A stretch of DNA of 64,000 bases, taken from contig JAVYLK010000003.1 in the NCBI GenBank assembly GCA_038740895.1, positions 1 through 64,000 on the forward strand, given 5' to 3'. The stretch is from Caldarchaeum sp038740895. Its GTDB lineage: Archaea > Thermoproteota > Nitrososphaeria_A > Caldarchaeales > Caldarchaeaceae. The notes below the pieces were generated by a model. It was not told the DNA's origin. It made no database searches and was given only the letters and a program-made list of their open reading frames with translations. Below, one piece after another: positions 8,661 through 17,267 of this stretch (positions within the stretch are counted from its first letter, which is position 1; each line of letters begins with the position of its first letter). The position numbers and the translations under genes were made by a program.

Positions 8661-10128
8661 CCACTCCTATGGGAACCAGCCTAGCGACCTTCGTACCTAT
8701 TCCGACTTGGTGGCTTACCTCCACGACTTCATCGACCGACTTGTAGGCTGCGTCAACCTCCTCGACGACGGTCTCCATGCTGTCGCCCTTCACGTAGATC
8801 CCACGCCTCTCCAGCTCGTTCAAAACCTGCTCCCCCCTGTAGCGTCTCTTCGCACCGCTCCTGCTCATCTCCCTACCGGCTCCGTGAGCCGTGCTGCCGA
8901 AGCTAAGGCTCATAGCCTTCTCGCTGCCGAGCAACACCCAGCTGGCGGTGCCCATCGACCCCGGTATCAGCACGGGCTGGCCTACATCCCTGTAGACTTG
9001 GGGGATGAGGTGATGGCCCGCAGGGAAGCTCCGTGTGGCCCCCTTTCTGTGCACGAAAACGTCGCGGTCGCTTCCGTCGATCTTGTGCTTCTCTAGCTTG
9101 ACGATGTTGTGACAGACGTCGTAGACTATCTGCATGCCCATGCTGTCTGCGCTCCTCCTGAACACTTGCTCGAAGCTCTGCCGAACCCAGTGGCTGATGG
9201 CTTGCCTGTTGGCGAAAGCGAAGTTTACGGCACATCCGAACGCCTTCAAGTACTGGGACGCTTCCGGGCTGTTCGCCGGCGTGCAGGCCAGCTCTCTGTC
9301 CGGCAGCCTCAAGCCGTACTTCGAGACAGCTTTCTCCATAACTCTCAGGTAGTCGCTGCAGATCTGATGTCCGTACCCCCTGCTTCCACAGTGGATCAAA
9401 ACAGTTATCTGCCCCTCCTGCGTAATCCCCATGGCCTTGGCCGCTCTCTCGTCGAATATTCTGTCAACCCGCTGTATCTCGAGAAAGTGGTTGCCGCTGC
9501 CTAGGGTTCCTATCTGAGATTCTCCACGAGCCTTCGCCTCACGCGACACGACTTGAGGGTCTGGGTCGGGAACGTTGCCGGCCTTGTAGCTCGGGTACCG
9601 GCCTTCCTCCTCCATCTTCCTAAAGTCATCACTCCAGCCCAACCCATACTTATCGATGACGTACCGAGCTCCTTCAACCGCAACACGGTCGAGGTCGGAA
9701 TGCGTGACGGCGAAGTCCTTACGGCGAGACCCTAGCCCCGCTGGGACGTTCCGGAAAATCGTGTTGACAAGATCGGTGATCCTAGGCCTAACATCTTCGA
9801 CCGTCAAACTCGTAACCATCAACCTCACGCCACAGTTTATGTCGTAGCCGACTCCGCCGGGCGATATCACACCCTCCGCGGCATCCATGGCCGCAACCCC
9901 GCCTATGGGAAAGCCGTATCCTTCGTGGGCGTCGGGCAGAACGACGGCTTGCTTGACTATCCCCGGCAGGCTCGCCACGTTGACTGCCTGCTCAAGGGTT
10001 CGGTCGGTCTTCATCTTCTCCAGCAGCTTCTCCGACGAGTAGATGATCACAGGCACTTTCATGTCTCTCCGATAAGTTGTTGGGATGCGCCACGTGTTGT
10101 GGGCTACCTTCTCCATAGGCGGAACCAT
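8650..10128 (-). CDS. rtcB: RtcB tRNA-splicing ligase (RNA 2',3'-cyclic phosphate ligase)
   Basis: 492 aa, uninterrupted (no intein). RtcB joins tRNA halves after intron removal using GTP and Mn2+. Visible signatures are GGVGYDINCGVRLM (metal-binding Asp and Cys), GTLGSGNHFLEI, IHCGSRGYGHQ, PGSMGTASWVL and GAGREMSRSGAKR near the guanylylated histidine. This enzyme would seal exons of intron-containing tRNAs such as the two in this window. It sits 40 nt downstream of thrC on the same strand with no evident promoter between, so probably in one operon. Confidence 0.96.
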   Translation of the reverse strand: MVPPMEKVAHNTWRIPTTYRRDMKVPVIIYSSEKLLEKMKTDRTLEQAVNVASLPGIVKQAVVLPDAHEGYGFPIGGVAAMDAAEGVISPGGVGYDINCGVRLMVTSLTVEDVRPRITDLVNTIFRNVPAGLGSRRKDFAVTHSDLDRVAVEGARYVIDKYGLGWSDDFRKMEEEGRYPSYKAGNVPDPDPQVVSREAKARGESQIGTLGSGNHFLEIQRVDRIFDERAAKAMGITQEGQITVLIHCGSRGYGHQICSDYLRVMEKAVSKYGLRLPDRELACTPANSPEASQYLKAFGCAVNFAFANRQAISHWVRQSFEQVFRRSADSMGMQIVYDVCHNIVKLEKHKIDGSDRDVFVHRKGATRSFPAGHHLIPQVYRDVGQPVLIPGSMGTASWVLLGSEKAMSLSFGSTAHGAGREMSRSGAKRRYRGEQVLNELERRGIYVKGDSMETVVEEVDAAYKSVDEVVEVSHQVGIGTKVARLVPIGVVKG

Positions 10129-10168
10129 CTGAGGCCTTCACCTATCGTTCCAACGTCAGCAGTATGAT

Positions 10169-11383
10169 TTAAACACTCTTCAAAATCTCATCGAGGCTGG
10201 AGAGCTCCGCTCCAAGATATTTAGCCGCTATCTCGGGGTTCGGGTCTTTGAGGGCGTGTCCAGTCGCTATGCAAACGACTCTCGAGCTTCTGTCGACAAG
10301 CCCCTCTTCCACCGCTTTCTTAACCCCGGCCAGCGAGGCGGCGGAGGCAGGCTCTACCCCTATCCCCTCCTGCGAGGCGAGAACCCTCTGAGCCTCAAGA
10401 ATCAGCTGGTCGCTCACCTTAACCCCCAACCCCTCCGACTCCCTCACAGCCTTCAAAGCCTTCCTCCAGTTGACTGGTCTGCCGATCCTTATCGCCGAAG
10501 CAATCGTAGACGGCTTTTCGAAGGGTATTAAAACTTCGTCTCCCCGCCTGACCATGTCAACAAAAGGCGACGCTCCCTCGGCCTGGACGGCGACAAGCCT
10601 GGGCAGGGACTCCACAAGCCCAAGCTGCTCCAACTCCTTCAGGCCTTTCCACAGGGCGGATATGTTGCCACAGTTTCCCACGGGAATGCTCACCAAGTAG
10701 GAGTCGTGCTTGACGTCTTTCCACAGCTCGTAGGCCAGCGTCTTCTGTCCCTCGATCCTCCAAGGGTTGACGGAGTTGAGTATGTAGGCGTCGCTCCCGA
10801 CCGTGGTGGACAGAACAGAGCTCAAGGCTTTGTCGAAACCCTCGGAGACTTGGATTAGCTGGGCTCCGTGAAGGATGGTCTGGAAAACTTTTCCCGAGGC
10901 GACGCCGTACTTCGGGATGACTACCGCGGGCCTGAGGCCGGCGGCTGCTGCGTAGGCAGCCATGGACGATGCTGTGTTGCCCGTCGATGCGCAGACGACA
11001 ACTCTCTTCCCCAGCTCGAGGGCTTTGCTGACGCCGACGCTCATGCCCCTGTCCTTGAAGCTTCCCGTGGGGTTGAGGCCCTCAAACTTGACCAGCACCT
11101 CCTTGACCCCGGCCCATCTAGCGGCTTTCTCGGCGACGTACAGCGGCGTGCCGCCCTCGTCTAGGGAAACTATCCTGTCTCCAACGGGCAGCACTTCTCG
11201 GAAGCTCCACATACCTCTTCCACGGCTCCTCCAGACACTTCCAAGCTCGCGTCCTCTCAACTCACCGAGCCCTGTGAGCCTAACCTCCAGCAGCGAGCCG
11301 CATTCCCGACACGTGTAAAGTACTTCCTCAGCCGAGTAGACGGCTTTGCAGGAGATACAAGATTGTACGGATGCTGGCTTCAC
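10169..11383 (-). CDS. thrC: Threonine synthase
   Basis: 404 aa. PLP enzyme converting O-phosphohomoserine to threonine. An N-terminal zinc-ribbon (CISCKAVY...CRECG) precedes the fold-type II PLP domain. The PLP lysine lies in GSFKDRGMSVGV and the phosphate-binding loop is PVGNCGNISA. The zinc ribbon plus ~400-residue length is typical of archaeal ThrC. Aspartate kinase, the first enzyme of this pathway, is encoded at 41.7-42.9 kb. Confidence 0.93.
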   Translation of the reverse strand: MKPASVQSCISCKAVYSAEEVLYTCRECGSLLEVRLTGLGELRGRELGSVWRSRGRGMWSFREVLPVGDRIVSLDEGGTPLYVAEKAARWAGVKEVLVKFEGLNPTGSFKDRGMSVGVSKALELGKRVVVCASTGNTASSMAAYAAAAGLRPAVVIPKYGVASGKVFQTILHGAQLIQVSEGFDKALSSVLSTTVGSDAYILNSVNPWRIEGQKTLAYELWKDVKHDSYLVSIPVGNCGNISALWKGLKELEQLGLVESLPRLVAVQAEGASPFVDMVRRGDEVLIPFEKPSTIASAIRIGRPVNWRKALKAVRESEGLGVKVSDQLILEAQRVLASQEGIGVEPASAASLAGVKKAVEEGLVDRSSRVVCIATGHALKDPNPEIAAKYLGAELSSLDEILKSV

Positions 11384-11396
11384 GGGTTTCTCAGCT

Positions 11397-11585
11397 TCAG
11401 GAGAGGAACAGGAGGGCTGAGCCTAAGACCATCAGCGCCACGAAAAACGCCGTCAAAGCACCTATCAACGGTATTCCCGTCAGGGTGGTGGTCGAGAGCT
11501 GGTACAGAAGGGAGACGGAGACCGCCAGCAGGGCACCTCCAACGCCCTTGGTCACCAAACGCACGACAGTCTTGGCCGAGACCAA
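11397..11585 (-). CDS. Small two-helix membrane protein upstream of thrC
   Basis: 62 aa, starting with TTG. It is almost entirely two hydrophobic helices (about residues 12-30 and 36-60). The TTG lies ~27-30 nt from the palindromic TATA at 11610-11619, matching a leaderless start, and the gene ends 13 nt before thrC, so it may lead the thrC-rtcB operon. No family recognised; the promoter fit is the main support. Confidence 0.45.
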   Translation of the reverse strand: MVSAKTVVRLVTKGVGGALLAVSVSLLYQLSTTTLTGIPLIGALTAFFVALMVLGSALLFLS

Positions 11586-11609
11586 ACCAACTTATTCCGT
11601 AAGAGCATC

Positions 11610-11619
11610 TATTTATAAA
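11610..11619. promoter_or_regulatory. Palindromic TATA box, bidirectional
   Basis: ATTTATAAAT is a perfect palindrome. Leftward it is ~27 nt from the TTG at 11585; rightward it predicts transcription from ~11641, which rules out the upstream ATG at 11633 and favours ATG 11678 for the acyl-CoA dehydrogenase. Confidence 0.6.
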
Positions 11620-11677
11620 TTCGCCGGGTCTGATGCAGCATGCAAAGCTTAAGTACGCTGCTGCGATTTCTGCTCTG

Positions 11678-12823
11678 ATGCTTTCTGAAGAACATCAAAT
11701 CATCCTTCAGACAGCCGAGAAGGTCGGCCGGCGGGTTGGGCGGAGATACTGGCTGTCCTGCGCCCGTGATAAAAGACCTCCAGAGCTGCTTTGGTCGGAG
11801 CTGAAGGGTTCGGGTCTCACGGCTGCCGGCGTGAACCTCGCCCGTGGGCAGGAGTCCGGTTTGATTGAAGCCGTGCTGGTCCAGGAGGGCCTTGCTAGGG
11901 CAGGCATCCCGCTCCTCCAGTTTCTGACAACCCATCTGTCTAGAACGATTGTTTTAAGGCACGGCTCGGCATCGCAGTTCAAGACGTTCGTTGAGCCAAC
12001 CTGCCTGGAGGGTAGGAAGATAAGCCTCTGTCTCACAGAGGCGGAGGCCGGGTCGGATACTTGGAGGATAAAGACTTTCGCCGAGAGGAGAGGCGGCGGC
12101 TATGTCTTGTCGGGGCAGAAGACGTTCATCACAGGAGCACGGGAGTCAGACTTCATGCTCGTGGTAGCACGGACCAGAAAATATGATGAAGTGTCTGTCA
12201 AGAGGGAGGGGATCTCGTTGTTCATATTCGAAACTAGGTCGAGCGGGGTTAGCTTCGAGCCTTTGAACATCGAGCTCTACTCGCCCGAGACACAGTACAC
12301 GGTCTATTTCGACGAGCTTCAGCTAGGCGAGGAGAATTTGGTGGGAACTGAGGGCCGGGGAGCTGACTACCTCTTCGACGGGCTTAACGTTGAGAGAATA
12401 CTGATAGCAGCCTGCAGCGTAGGTCTTGGAGACCACGTCTTGGGCAGGGCTGTTGAATACGCTGGCCAGAGAGTTGTCTTCGGCAAGCCCATCGGCTCTT
12501 ACCAAGGTCTTCAGCTGCGGATGGCGCGCGCGAAGGCGTATCTGGAGGCTGCTAGGAGCCTTGTCTACGAGGCTTCGATGCTTTTCGACTCGGGCAGGCC
12601 GTCCGCAGGTTTTGCGAATATGGCCAAGGTTGTTGGGGCTGAGGCGGCGCTGGAGGCTTTTGAGGCTGCCATGCAGGTCTTCGGCGGCAACGCCTACGAC
12701 GTGGGAACAGACATCATCACCTTCTACTCTGTCATCAGGCTTTTCAGCACAGCCCCCGTCACAAACGAGCTGGCCCTCAGCCATATCGGCCGCCACGTGC
12801 TGGGTCTTCCGAAGTCTTACTAG
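11678..12823 (+). CDS. Acyl-CoA dehydrogenase
   Basis: 381 aa from ATG 11678 (MLSEEHQIILQ, the usual family opening). The frame is open from 11633, but that ATG is upstream of the predicted transcription start. FAD-dependent alpha,beta-dehydrogenation of an acyl-CoA. Signatures are CLTEAEAGSDT (family signature 1), SGQKTFITGA and the C-terminal QVFGGNAYDVGTD. A catalytic Glu is not assigned by eye. It heads a five-gene operon with two thiolase-fold and two DUF35 proteins; no enoyl-CoA hydratase or hydroxyacyl-CoA dehydrogenase is present in it. Confidence 0.9.
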   Translation: MLSEEHQIILQTAEKVGRRVGRRYWLSCARDKRPPELLWSELKGSGLTAAGVNLARGQESGLIEAVLVQEGLARAGIPLLQFLTTHLSRTIVLRHGSASQFKTFVEPTCLEGRKISLCLTEAEAGSDTWRIKTFAERRGGGYVLSGQKTFITGARESDFMLVVARTRKYDEVSVKREGISLFIFETRSSGVSFEPLNIELYSPETQYTVYFDELQLGEENLVGTEGRGADYLFDGLNVERILIAACSVGLGDHVLGRAVEYAGQRVVFGKPIGSYQGLQLRMARAKAYLEAARSLVYEASMLFDSGRPSAGFANMAKVVGAEAALEAFEAAMQVFGGNAYDVGTDIITFYSVIRLFSTAPVTNELALSHIGRHVLGLPKSY

Positions 12824-12836
12824 CGAGGTGGATGTG

Positions 12837-13940
12837 ATGGACGTATGGGTTGCTGGTGTCGGTGAAATCCCTTGCAGGAAGGAGTATGTCGACGCCGATT
12901 TTAGAGAGATGCTTTACAGAGCGGCTGTGGAGGCTTACGGAGATGCGGAGATGGACCCCTCATGCGTGGACGGCGTTGTCTCAAGCGGGATAGATTTCTA
13001 CGAAGGCATGAGCATCACGGACTCTTACACGCCTGACCAGGTTGGTGGAAGGCTGAAGTTTAACAGCCTTGTCTCCAACGACTCGCTGAACGCTTTCATC
13101 CACGGATGCATGCTCATCAAGACAGGGCGCTTCAAAACCATCCTAGTAGCAGCCTACTCCAAACCCTCAAACATGCTAAACTACCCTGAAATCCTTCTCA
13201 ACTCCCTCGACCCCCACCTACTAAGGCCACTACTCCCACCCCACTACGCTCTGGCGGCGTTGGACGCCCAAGCATTCCTGCACCGCACTCGAGGAACGGG
13301 CCTTGACCTCACGGCAGTCGCCGCAAAAAACAAGAACAACGCCGCCGTCAACCCATCAGCAGCGTACGGCGAGAGAAAGACGGTTGATGAGTTTAACGAG
13401 TCTGAGACGGTTTCCACTCCGTTGAAACGGGTTCATGTGGCTCCGCTGGCAGACTACGCAGCCGTAGTCATCCTTACAAAAGATAGCAGGTATGGCAAGG
13501 TTCTCGTCGAAGGCGTTGGCTTCTCCCAAGGACTTCAATCGACAGACTTGTCGAGCAGGGAATGGGGTAGGGCTTTGTGGGTCAGGACTGCGTTGGCAGC
13601 GGCGACGAAGGGCAACAAAGCTAAAAGCGTTGACTTCGTCGAGGTGTCCGAGCCGTTCGCACACACAGAGCTGATGATTCTTGATGAACTACGTCTTTGG
13701 GATGGCCCCATCATCGACTCTCTGCGTAGGGGGGAGTTTGACGCGGACGCCCTCCATCCTGTTAACCCGTCGGGTGGATGCATCGGCATGGGCTACGCCT
13801 TGAACGCCTCAGGCCTTCAGAGAGTGGTCCAGTCTGTCAAACTGATGGAGTCCCGCGGCTGGCATAGGTGTTTGGCAGCTTCAGTTGACGGTGAAATTGC
13901 TGACGGCGGTTCGGTAGTGGTTTTGAGGAGGATGGAGTGA
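12837..13940 (+). CDS. Thiolase-fold (SCP2-like) protein lacking thiolase catalytic residues (1)
   Basis: 367 aa from ATG 12837, 6 nt after a GAGGTGG ribosome-binding site; the open frame extends upstream to 12426 but overlaps the dehydrogenase and is not used. The fold is recognisable (VWVAGVGEIP start, AAKNKNNAAVNP, NPSGGCIGMG). The nucleophilic-Cys region reads VSNDSLNAFIHG with no Cys, the GHP histidine motif is replaced by GMGYALNASG, and the C-terminal Cys motif is IADGGS. It is therefore unlikely to be a Claisen thiolase; an Ltp2-like retro-aldolase or a structural partner is an alternative. It overlaps the next gene. Confidence 0.85.
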   Translation: MDVWVAGVGEIPCRKEYVDADFREMLYRAAVEAYGDAEMDPSCVDGVVSSGIDFYEGMSITDSYTPDQVGGRLKFNSLVSNDSLNAFIHGCMLIKTGRFKTILVAAYSKPSNMLNYPEILLNSLDPHLLRPLLPPHYALAALDAQAFLHRTRGTGLDLTAVAAKNKNNAAVNPSAAYGERKTVDEFNESETVSTPLKRVHVAPLADYAAVVILTKDSRYGKVLVEGVGFSQGLQSTDLSSREWGRALWVRTALAAATKGNKAKSVDFVEVSEPFAHTELMILDELRLWDGPIIDSLRRGEFDADALHPVNPSGGCIGMGYALNASGLQRVVQSVKLMESRGWHRCLAASVDGEIADGGSVVVLRRME

Positions 13941-15094
13941 TGGTTCGGAGAGTTGCAGTCGTCGGAGCGGGCATGACCTACTTCCGGTCTATGAGTCCGT
14001 TGACTCCGGAGGAACTGGTCTTCGAGGCTGTGAGTAAATGCCTCGACGACTGCGGCATGAGCTCTGAAGACGTGGCGGCCGTGGTAGCCGGCTCCGCTCC
14101 CGATGCCTTCGACGGATACCATCACAAGGGGGTGTTGGCTGTTGAGCCCTCCGCGGCGACTTGTAAGCCCTTCTCGAGGGTCTTCGTCGGTGGAGGTACA
14201 GGGGTGGGCTGCGCCGTAGCTGGATGGTGGCATGTTGCCTCGGGCTTGTTCGACAGAGTTCTCGTAGTGGCTTGGGAGAAGATGAGCCATCCATACCCCC
14301 ATGCCCAGCAGTTGTTCAGGACAATATTCGACCCCGTGCTGGAGCAGCCTCTCGGCCCCAACCTCATCTGGATATTCGCCCTCGAGATGAGAAGATACAT
14401 GGAAGCGCACCAGCTTAGCAAGGATCTCATAGCTCGGGTGGCCGTCAAAAACAAATCCAACGCATTAGACCATCCATACGCCCAGCTAGGAGCCAAGATA
14501 ACTGTCGACGACGTCTTGAACTCCCCGATTCTTGTCTGGCCCGTCAACAGGCTAGACATCAGCCCCACCTCGGACGGAGCGGTTGCTTTGATGTTCGTCT
14601 CAGAGGACGAAGCTAGGAAGATTACCGACACGCCTGTTTGGGTAGACGGGGTCGGCTCGTGCCTAGACAGCCAGTTCTGGACCAACCGAGACCTAGCCTA
14701 CCCCTACTACGTCTACCTAGCAGCGCAGCAAGCCTACAGGATGGCAGGCATCACCAACCCCCTCAAAGAGATAGACGTCTTCGAGCCCTACGACCCCTTC
14801 ACGTACAAAGAGCTTCATCACCTCGACGCCCTCCTCGGCAAGCCCGGGCTAGCCCCTAAACTCCTCGCCGAAGGACAGCTGGAAAGAGACGGGGACGTTC
14901 CCACGTCGCCGTCGGGCGGCTTGCTGGGAGTCGGGAACCCTATAGCCGCAGCCGGGCTGATGAAGGTAGCTGAGCTCTACTGGCAGCTTAGCGGCCGTGC
15001 TGGAAGGAGACAGGTCCCGAACGCCTACGTCGGCGTGGCCCAAGCATGGGGAGACTTGATGCAGGTTGGTCAGGTGGTGGTCTGCCGTTCATGA
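13940..15094 (+). CDS. Thiolase-fold (SCP2-like) protein lacking thiolase catalytic residues (2)
   Basis: 384 aa from ATG 13940, overlapping the previous stop (TGATG). It opens RRVAVVGAGMTYF, typical of SCP2 thiolases. The nucleophile loop is FVGGGTGVGCAVAG, with glycine where the catalytic Cys is expected. The GHP motif is GVGNPIAAAG (His to Asn) and the C-terminal Cys motif is AWGDLMQVG. Conserved SPTSDGAVALMF and PSGGLLG show the fold is intact. It is paired with gene (1) and two DUF35 proteins, an arrangement known for thiolase and retro-aldolase complexes. It ends with an ATGA overlap into the next gene. Confidence 0.85.
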   Translation: MVRRVAVVGAGMTYFRSMSPLTPEELVFEAVSKCLDDCGMSSEDVAAVVAGSAPDAFDGYHHKGVLAVEPSAATCKPFSRVFVGGGTGVGCAVAGWWHVASGLFDRVLVVAWEKMSHPYPHAQQLFRTIFDPVLEQPLGPNLIWIFALEMRRYMEAHQLSKDLIARVAVKNKSNALDHPYAQLGAKITVDDVLNSPILVWPVNRLDISPTSDGAVALMFVSEDEARKITDTPVWVDGVGSCLDSQFWTNRDLAYPYYVYLAAQQAYRMAGITNPLKEIDVFEPYDPFTYKELHHLDALLGKPGLAPKLLAEGQLERDGDVPTSPSGGLLGVGNPIAAAGLMKVAELYWQLSGRAGRRQVPNAYVGVAQAWGDLMQVGQVVVCRS

Positions 15095-15750
15095 ACAAGG
15101 TAGCTCCGGCAAGGTTTTCAGTAGAATATCTTGGCCAACTTCCCGACGACGTGGCTAAGTTCATTAGAGGCTTTGGCCTGGACAGGGAGTTTGGCCGCGC
15201 CGAGGGATGGAACTCCGCTCTTTCGAAGAAGTTCACAGACGTCGAGGGCTGGCAAGTTGAAAGCCTCGTCCTAACATACTGGCGAATGGCCTTCGAGTAC
15301 AGGCACACGCCTGGGCAAGCCTACAGCCGTTTTCTGCAGGGTTTGAAGGACGGCGTAATTCTTGGAACAAGGTGTCGAGGATGCCGACGGCTTATGGTCC
15401 CTCCAAGAGTCTTCTGCGAGCTCTGTTTCAGGGACGTGGATGATTGGGAGGAGAGTGCTGGAGATGGGGTGGTCGCAACCTACTCCGTCGCCCACGTCGG
15501 GACAGACCCAAGTGTGAGGCTTGTGAAGCCTATGGTGGTTGCAGTGGTCTGGCTTGAGGACACGCTTAACAAGCCGTCGTCGTCGAAAACAGTCATGCAT
15601 GCCGCGGGGCTTCTACACAGGCTAGATGAAGTAAACCCTGAAGAGGTGAGGATTGGGATGCGTGTAAAGCCTTCATGGAAGCCTGCCGAGGAGAGGGTTG
15701 GAAGCATTCTCGACATAAGATACTTCAAACCTGTTGGTGGAGTGAGATGA
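15091..15750 (+). CDS. DUF35 zinc-ribbon/OB-fold protein (1), long form
   Basis: 219 aa from ATG 15091 (ATGA overlap). The C-terminal ~140 residues are DUF35: zinc ribbon CRGCRRLMVPPRVFCELC then an OB-fold with VATYSVAH and GLLHRLDEVNPEEVRIGMRV. The N-terminal ~75 residues are an extra segment absent from its neighbour. DUF35 proteins bridge thiolase-type enzymes or complete the acyl-CoA site of Ltp2 aldolases. Translational coupling to the thiolase-like gene makes complex formation the best inference. Confidence 0.88.
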   Translation: MNKVAPARFSVEYLGQLPDDVAKFIRGFGLDREFGRAEGWNSALSKKFTDVEGWQVESLVLTYWRMAFEYRHTPGQAYSRFLQGLKDGVILGTRCRGCRRLMVPPRVFCELCFRDVDDWEESAGDGVVATYSVAHVGTDPSVRLVKPMVVAVVWLEDTLNKPSSSKTVMHAAGLLHRLDEVNPEEVRIGMRVKPSWKPAEERVGSILDIRYFKPVGGVR

Positions 15751-16154
15751 GCATAGACTCCTACTACGAGTACCCGGCGGGAGTCGGGCTCTCGAAATTC
15801 CTTGAAGGGCTGAAGCACGGCAAGCTGATTGCCAGCGTATGCAGGAGGTGCGGGGCCCGCAAAATACCCCCAAAGGCTTACTGCCTCGAATGCATGAAGC
15901 CTTCGGACGAGTACGTTGAAGTGGCCCCCCTCGGCTCAGTCGAAGCCTACACCCGATGCGAAGTAGGTTTAGACGGATCTAAGGCCGGCGACGTCGTCTG
16001 GGTCTTCATAAAGTTCGAAGGCGTTGCGGGAGGCCTGCTGCATCGACTCGACCCATCAGCAGAGCCTAGGAAGGGGTTGAAGGTCAGGCCTGTTTTTCAA
16101 GAACATCGGGCGGGCAGCGTGCTCGACATCAAGTGGTTCAGGCCAGCTGAGTAA
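15747..16154 (+). CDS. DUF35 zinc-ribbon/OB-fold protein (2)
   Basis: 135 aa from ATG 15747, again an ATGA overlap. Minimal DUF35 architecture: helix with FLEGLKHGKLIAS, zinc ribbon CRRCGARKIPPKAYCLEC, and OB-fold with GGLLHRLDPSAEPRKGLKVRPVF split over the strands. Two different DUF35 proteins next to two different thiolase-fold proteins suggests one partner each, or a hetero-oligomer. The gene ends 17 nt inside the convergent E1-alpha gene. Confidence 0.88.
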   Translation: MSIDSYYEYPAGVGLSKFLEGLKHGKLIASVCRRCGARKIPPKAYCLECMKPSDEYVEVAPLGSVEAYTRCEVGLDGSKAGDVVWVFIKFEGVAGGLLHRLDPSAEPRKGLKVRPVFQEHRAGSVLDIKWFRPAE

Positions 16155-17187
16155 GCTCTTCCGCGGCCTCGCGTAGGTTCCAAGGAGGCTCCCAGTAAAC
16201 ATCCTCTAGAATGGAGGTGGGCTTGAGTGGCGGCATCCTGCTGCTTTCCTCAACGGCTTCAGCAACAGTCTTGTCGTACTCCCTCCACATATCTGCATCC
16301 TCCTTTTCGCTCCAGAAACCCTCGTTCATCAAGAAAGCCTTCACACGCTTCAAAGGGTCTTTCCCCTTCCAGCTCTCAACCTCTTCAACGCTCCGGTATC
16401 GTGCCGGGTCGTCGGCCGTTGTATGAGGCCCGATCCTGTATGTGAGAGCCTCGACCAGCGTCGGCCCCTCCCCTCTCCTAGCTTTTTCAACAGCCCTGCC
16501 ACCAACAACATAGCAGGCTGCCACGTCGTTCCCGTCAACCCTCAAGCCCTCGAGCCCGTAAGCCACAGCCTTCTCGGCTAGAGTGTTTGAGGCGGTCTGA
16601 CGAGACACGGGCAGAGATATGGAGTAGTGGTTGTTGACGCAGAAGAAGACGATTGGAGGCTTGAAGACGCCTGCGAAGTTGAGAGCTTCGTGGAAGTCGC
16701 CCCTAGAGGTTGCTCCGTCTCCGAAGTAGTTGACCACAACATGTCCTGCTTTCCTCTTTTTGAGAGCCATAGCGAACCCGACCGCCGTCGGAATGTGGAG
16801 GGAGACAGCTACCGGGGCTGCGACAATTCTATGTTCCCTTGAGCCGAAGACTGCGAAGTCATGTCCCTTCAAAGGGTCGCCGGAGTTCGAGAGGAACCGG
16901 TTGAGCAGCTGCTCCAACGGCACCTTTCTTGCGACGTACACAGGGAGCTCACGGTAGAGGGGGAAGATCCAGTCCTCTTTCTCCAAGGCGTAGGCTGACC
17001 CTACGTATGTTCCCTCCTGTCCTTCGGACGGAGCGTGGATGCCTACTCTCCCCATACGCTGGAGACGCATCAGCCAACGGTCCAGAACCCTCGACAAAAC
17101 CATGTCTCTGTACATCGAGAGAAGCATGGAGGGCTTCAGGCTAAAACCCTCGACTGGCACTCCCTCCTCCGAGAGGACCTGGTACAT
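16138..17187 (-). CDS. 2-oxo acid dehydrogenase E1 component, alpha subunit
   Basis: 349 aa. Thiamine-diphosphate-dependent decarboxylase subunit of the pyruvate/branched-chain type. The ThDP motif runs from NYFGDGATSRGDFHEALNFA (residues ~153-172) to NNHYSIS. The segment FSSxxGHD-like RFLSNSGDPLKGHD and RIGPHTTADDPARYR are typical of E1-alpha. No E1-beta or E3 is adjacent; an E2 is encoded about 42 kb away at 59.5-60.6 kb. It starts ~28 nt from a TATA-like element at 17213-17220. Confidence 0.92.
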   Translation of the reverse strand: MYQVLSEEGVPVEGFSLKPSMLLSMYRDMVLSRVLDRWLMRLQRMGRVGIHAPSEGQEGTYVGSAYALEKEDWIFPLYRELPVYVARKVPLEQLLNRFLSNSGDPLKGHDFAVFGSREHRIVAAPVAVSLHIPTAVGFAMALKKRKAGHVVVNYFGDGATSRGDFHEALNFAGVFKPPIVFFCVNNHYSISLPVSRQTASNTLAEKAVAYGLEGLRVDGNDVAACYVVGGRAVEKARRGEGPTLVEALTYRIGPHTTADDPARYRSVEEVESWKGKDPLKRVKAFLMNEGFWSEKEDADMWREYDKTVAEAVEESSRMPPLKPTSILEDVYWEPPWNLREAAEELTQLA

Positions 17188-17212
17188 TACTGACGTTGAA
17201 AGACTTCAGGCT

Positions 17213-17220
17213 GATATAAG
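17213..17220 (-). promoter_or_regulatory. TATA box for E1-alpha
   Basis: Minus strand CTTATATC, ~29 nt before ATG 17187. Confidence 0.45.
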
Positions 17221-17237
17221 CGTTGCAGCTTCTAAAG

Positions 17238-17246
17238 AATATATTA
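17238..17246 (+). promoter_or_regulatory. TATA box for the surface-protein operon
   Basis: AATATATTA centred 26 nt before ATG 17268, fitting a leaderless transcript. Confidence 0.5.
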
Positions 17247-17267
17247 TGACCAGTATGGGTTAAGCCG

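Noticed and set aside
12426..12836. Upstream extension of the first thiolase-like gene
   Set aside because: The extension overlaps the acyl-CoA dehydrogenase, is Arg/Ser-rich noise, and a ribosome-binding site precedes ATG 12837.
12837..15094. Annotation of both genes as acetyl-CoA acetyltransferases
   Set aside because: The fold is right but the nucleophilic Cys, GHP His and terminal Cys are missing in both, so thiolase activity is not supported.
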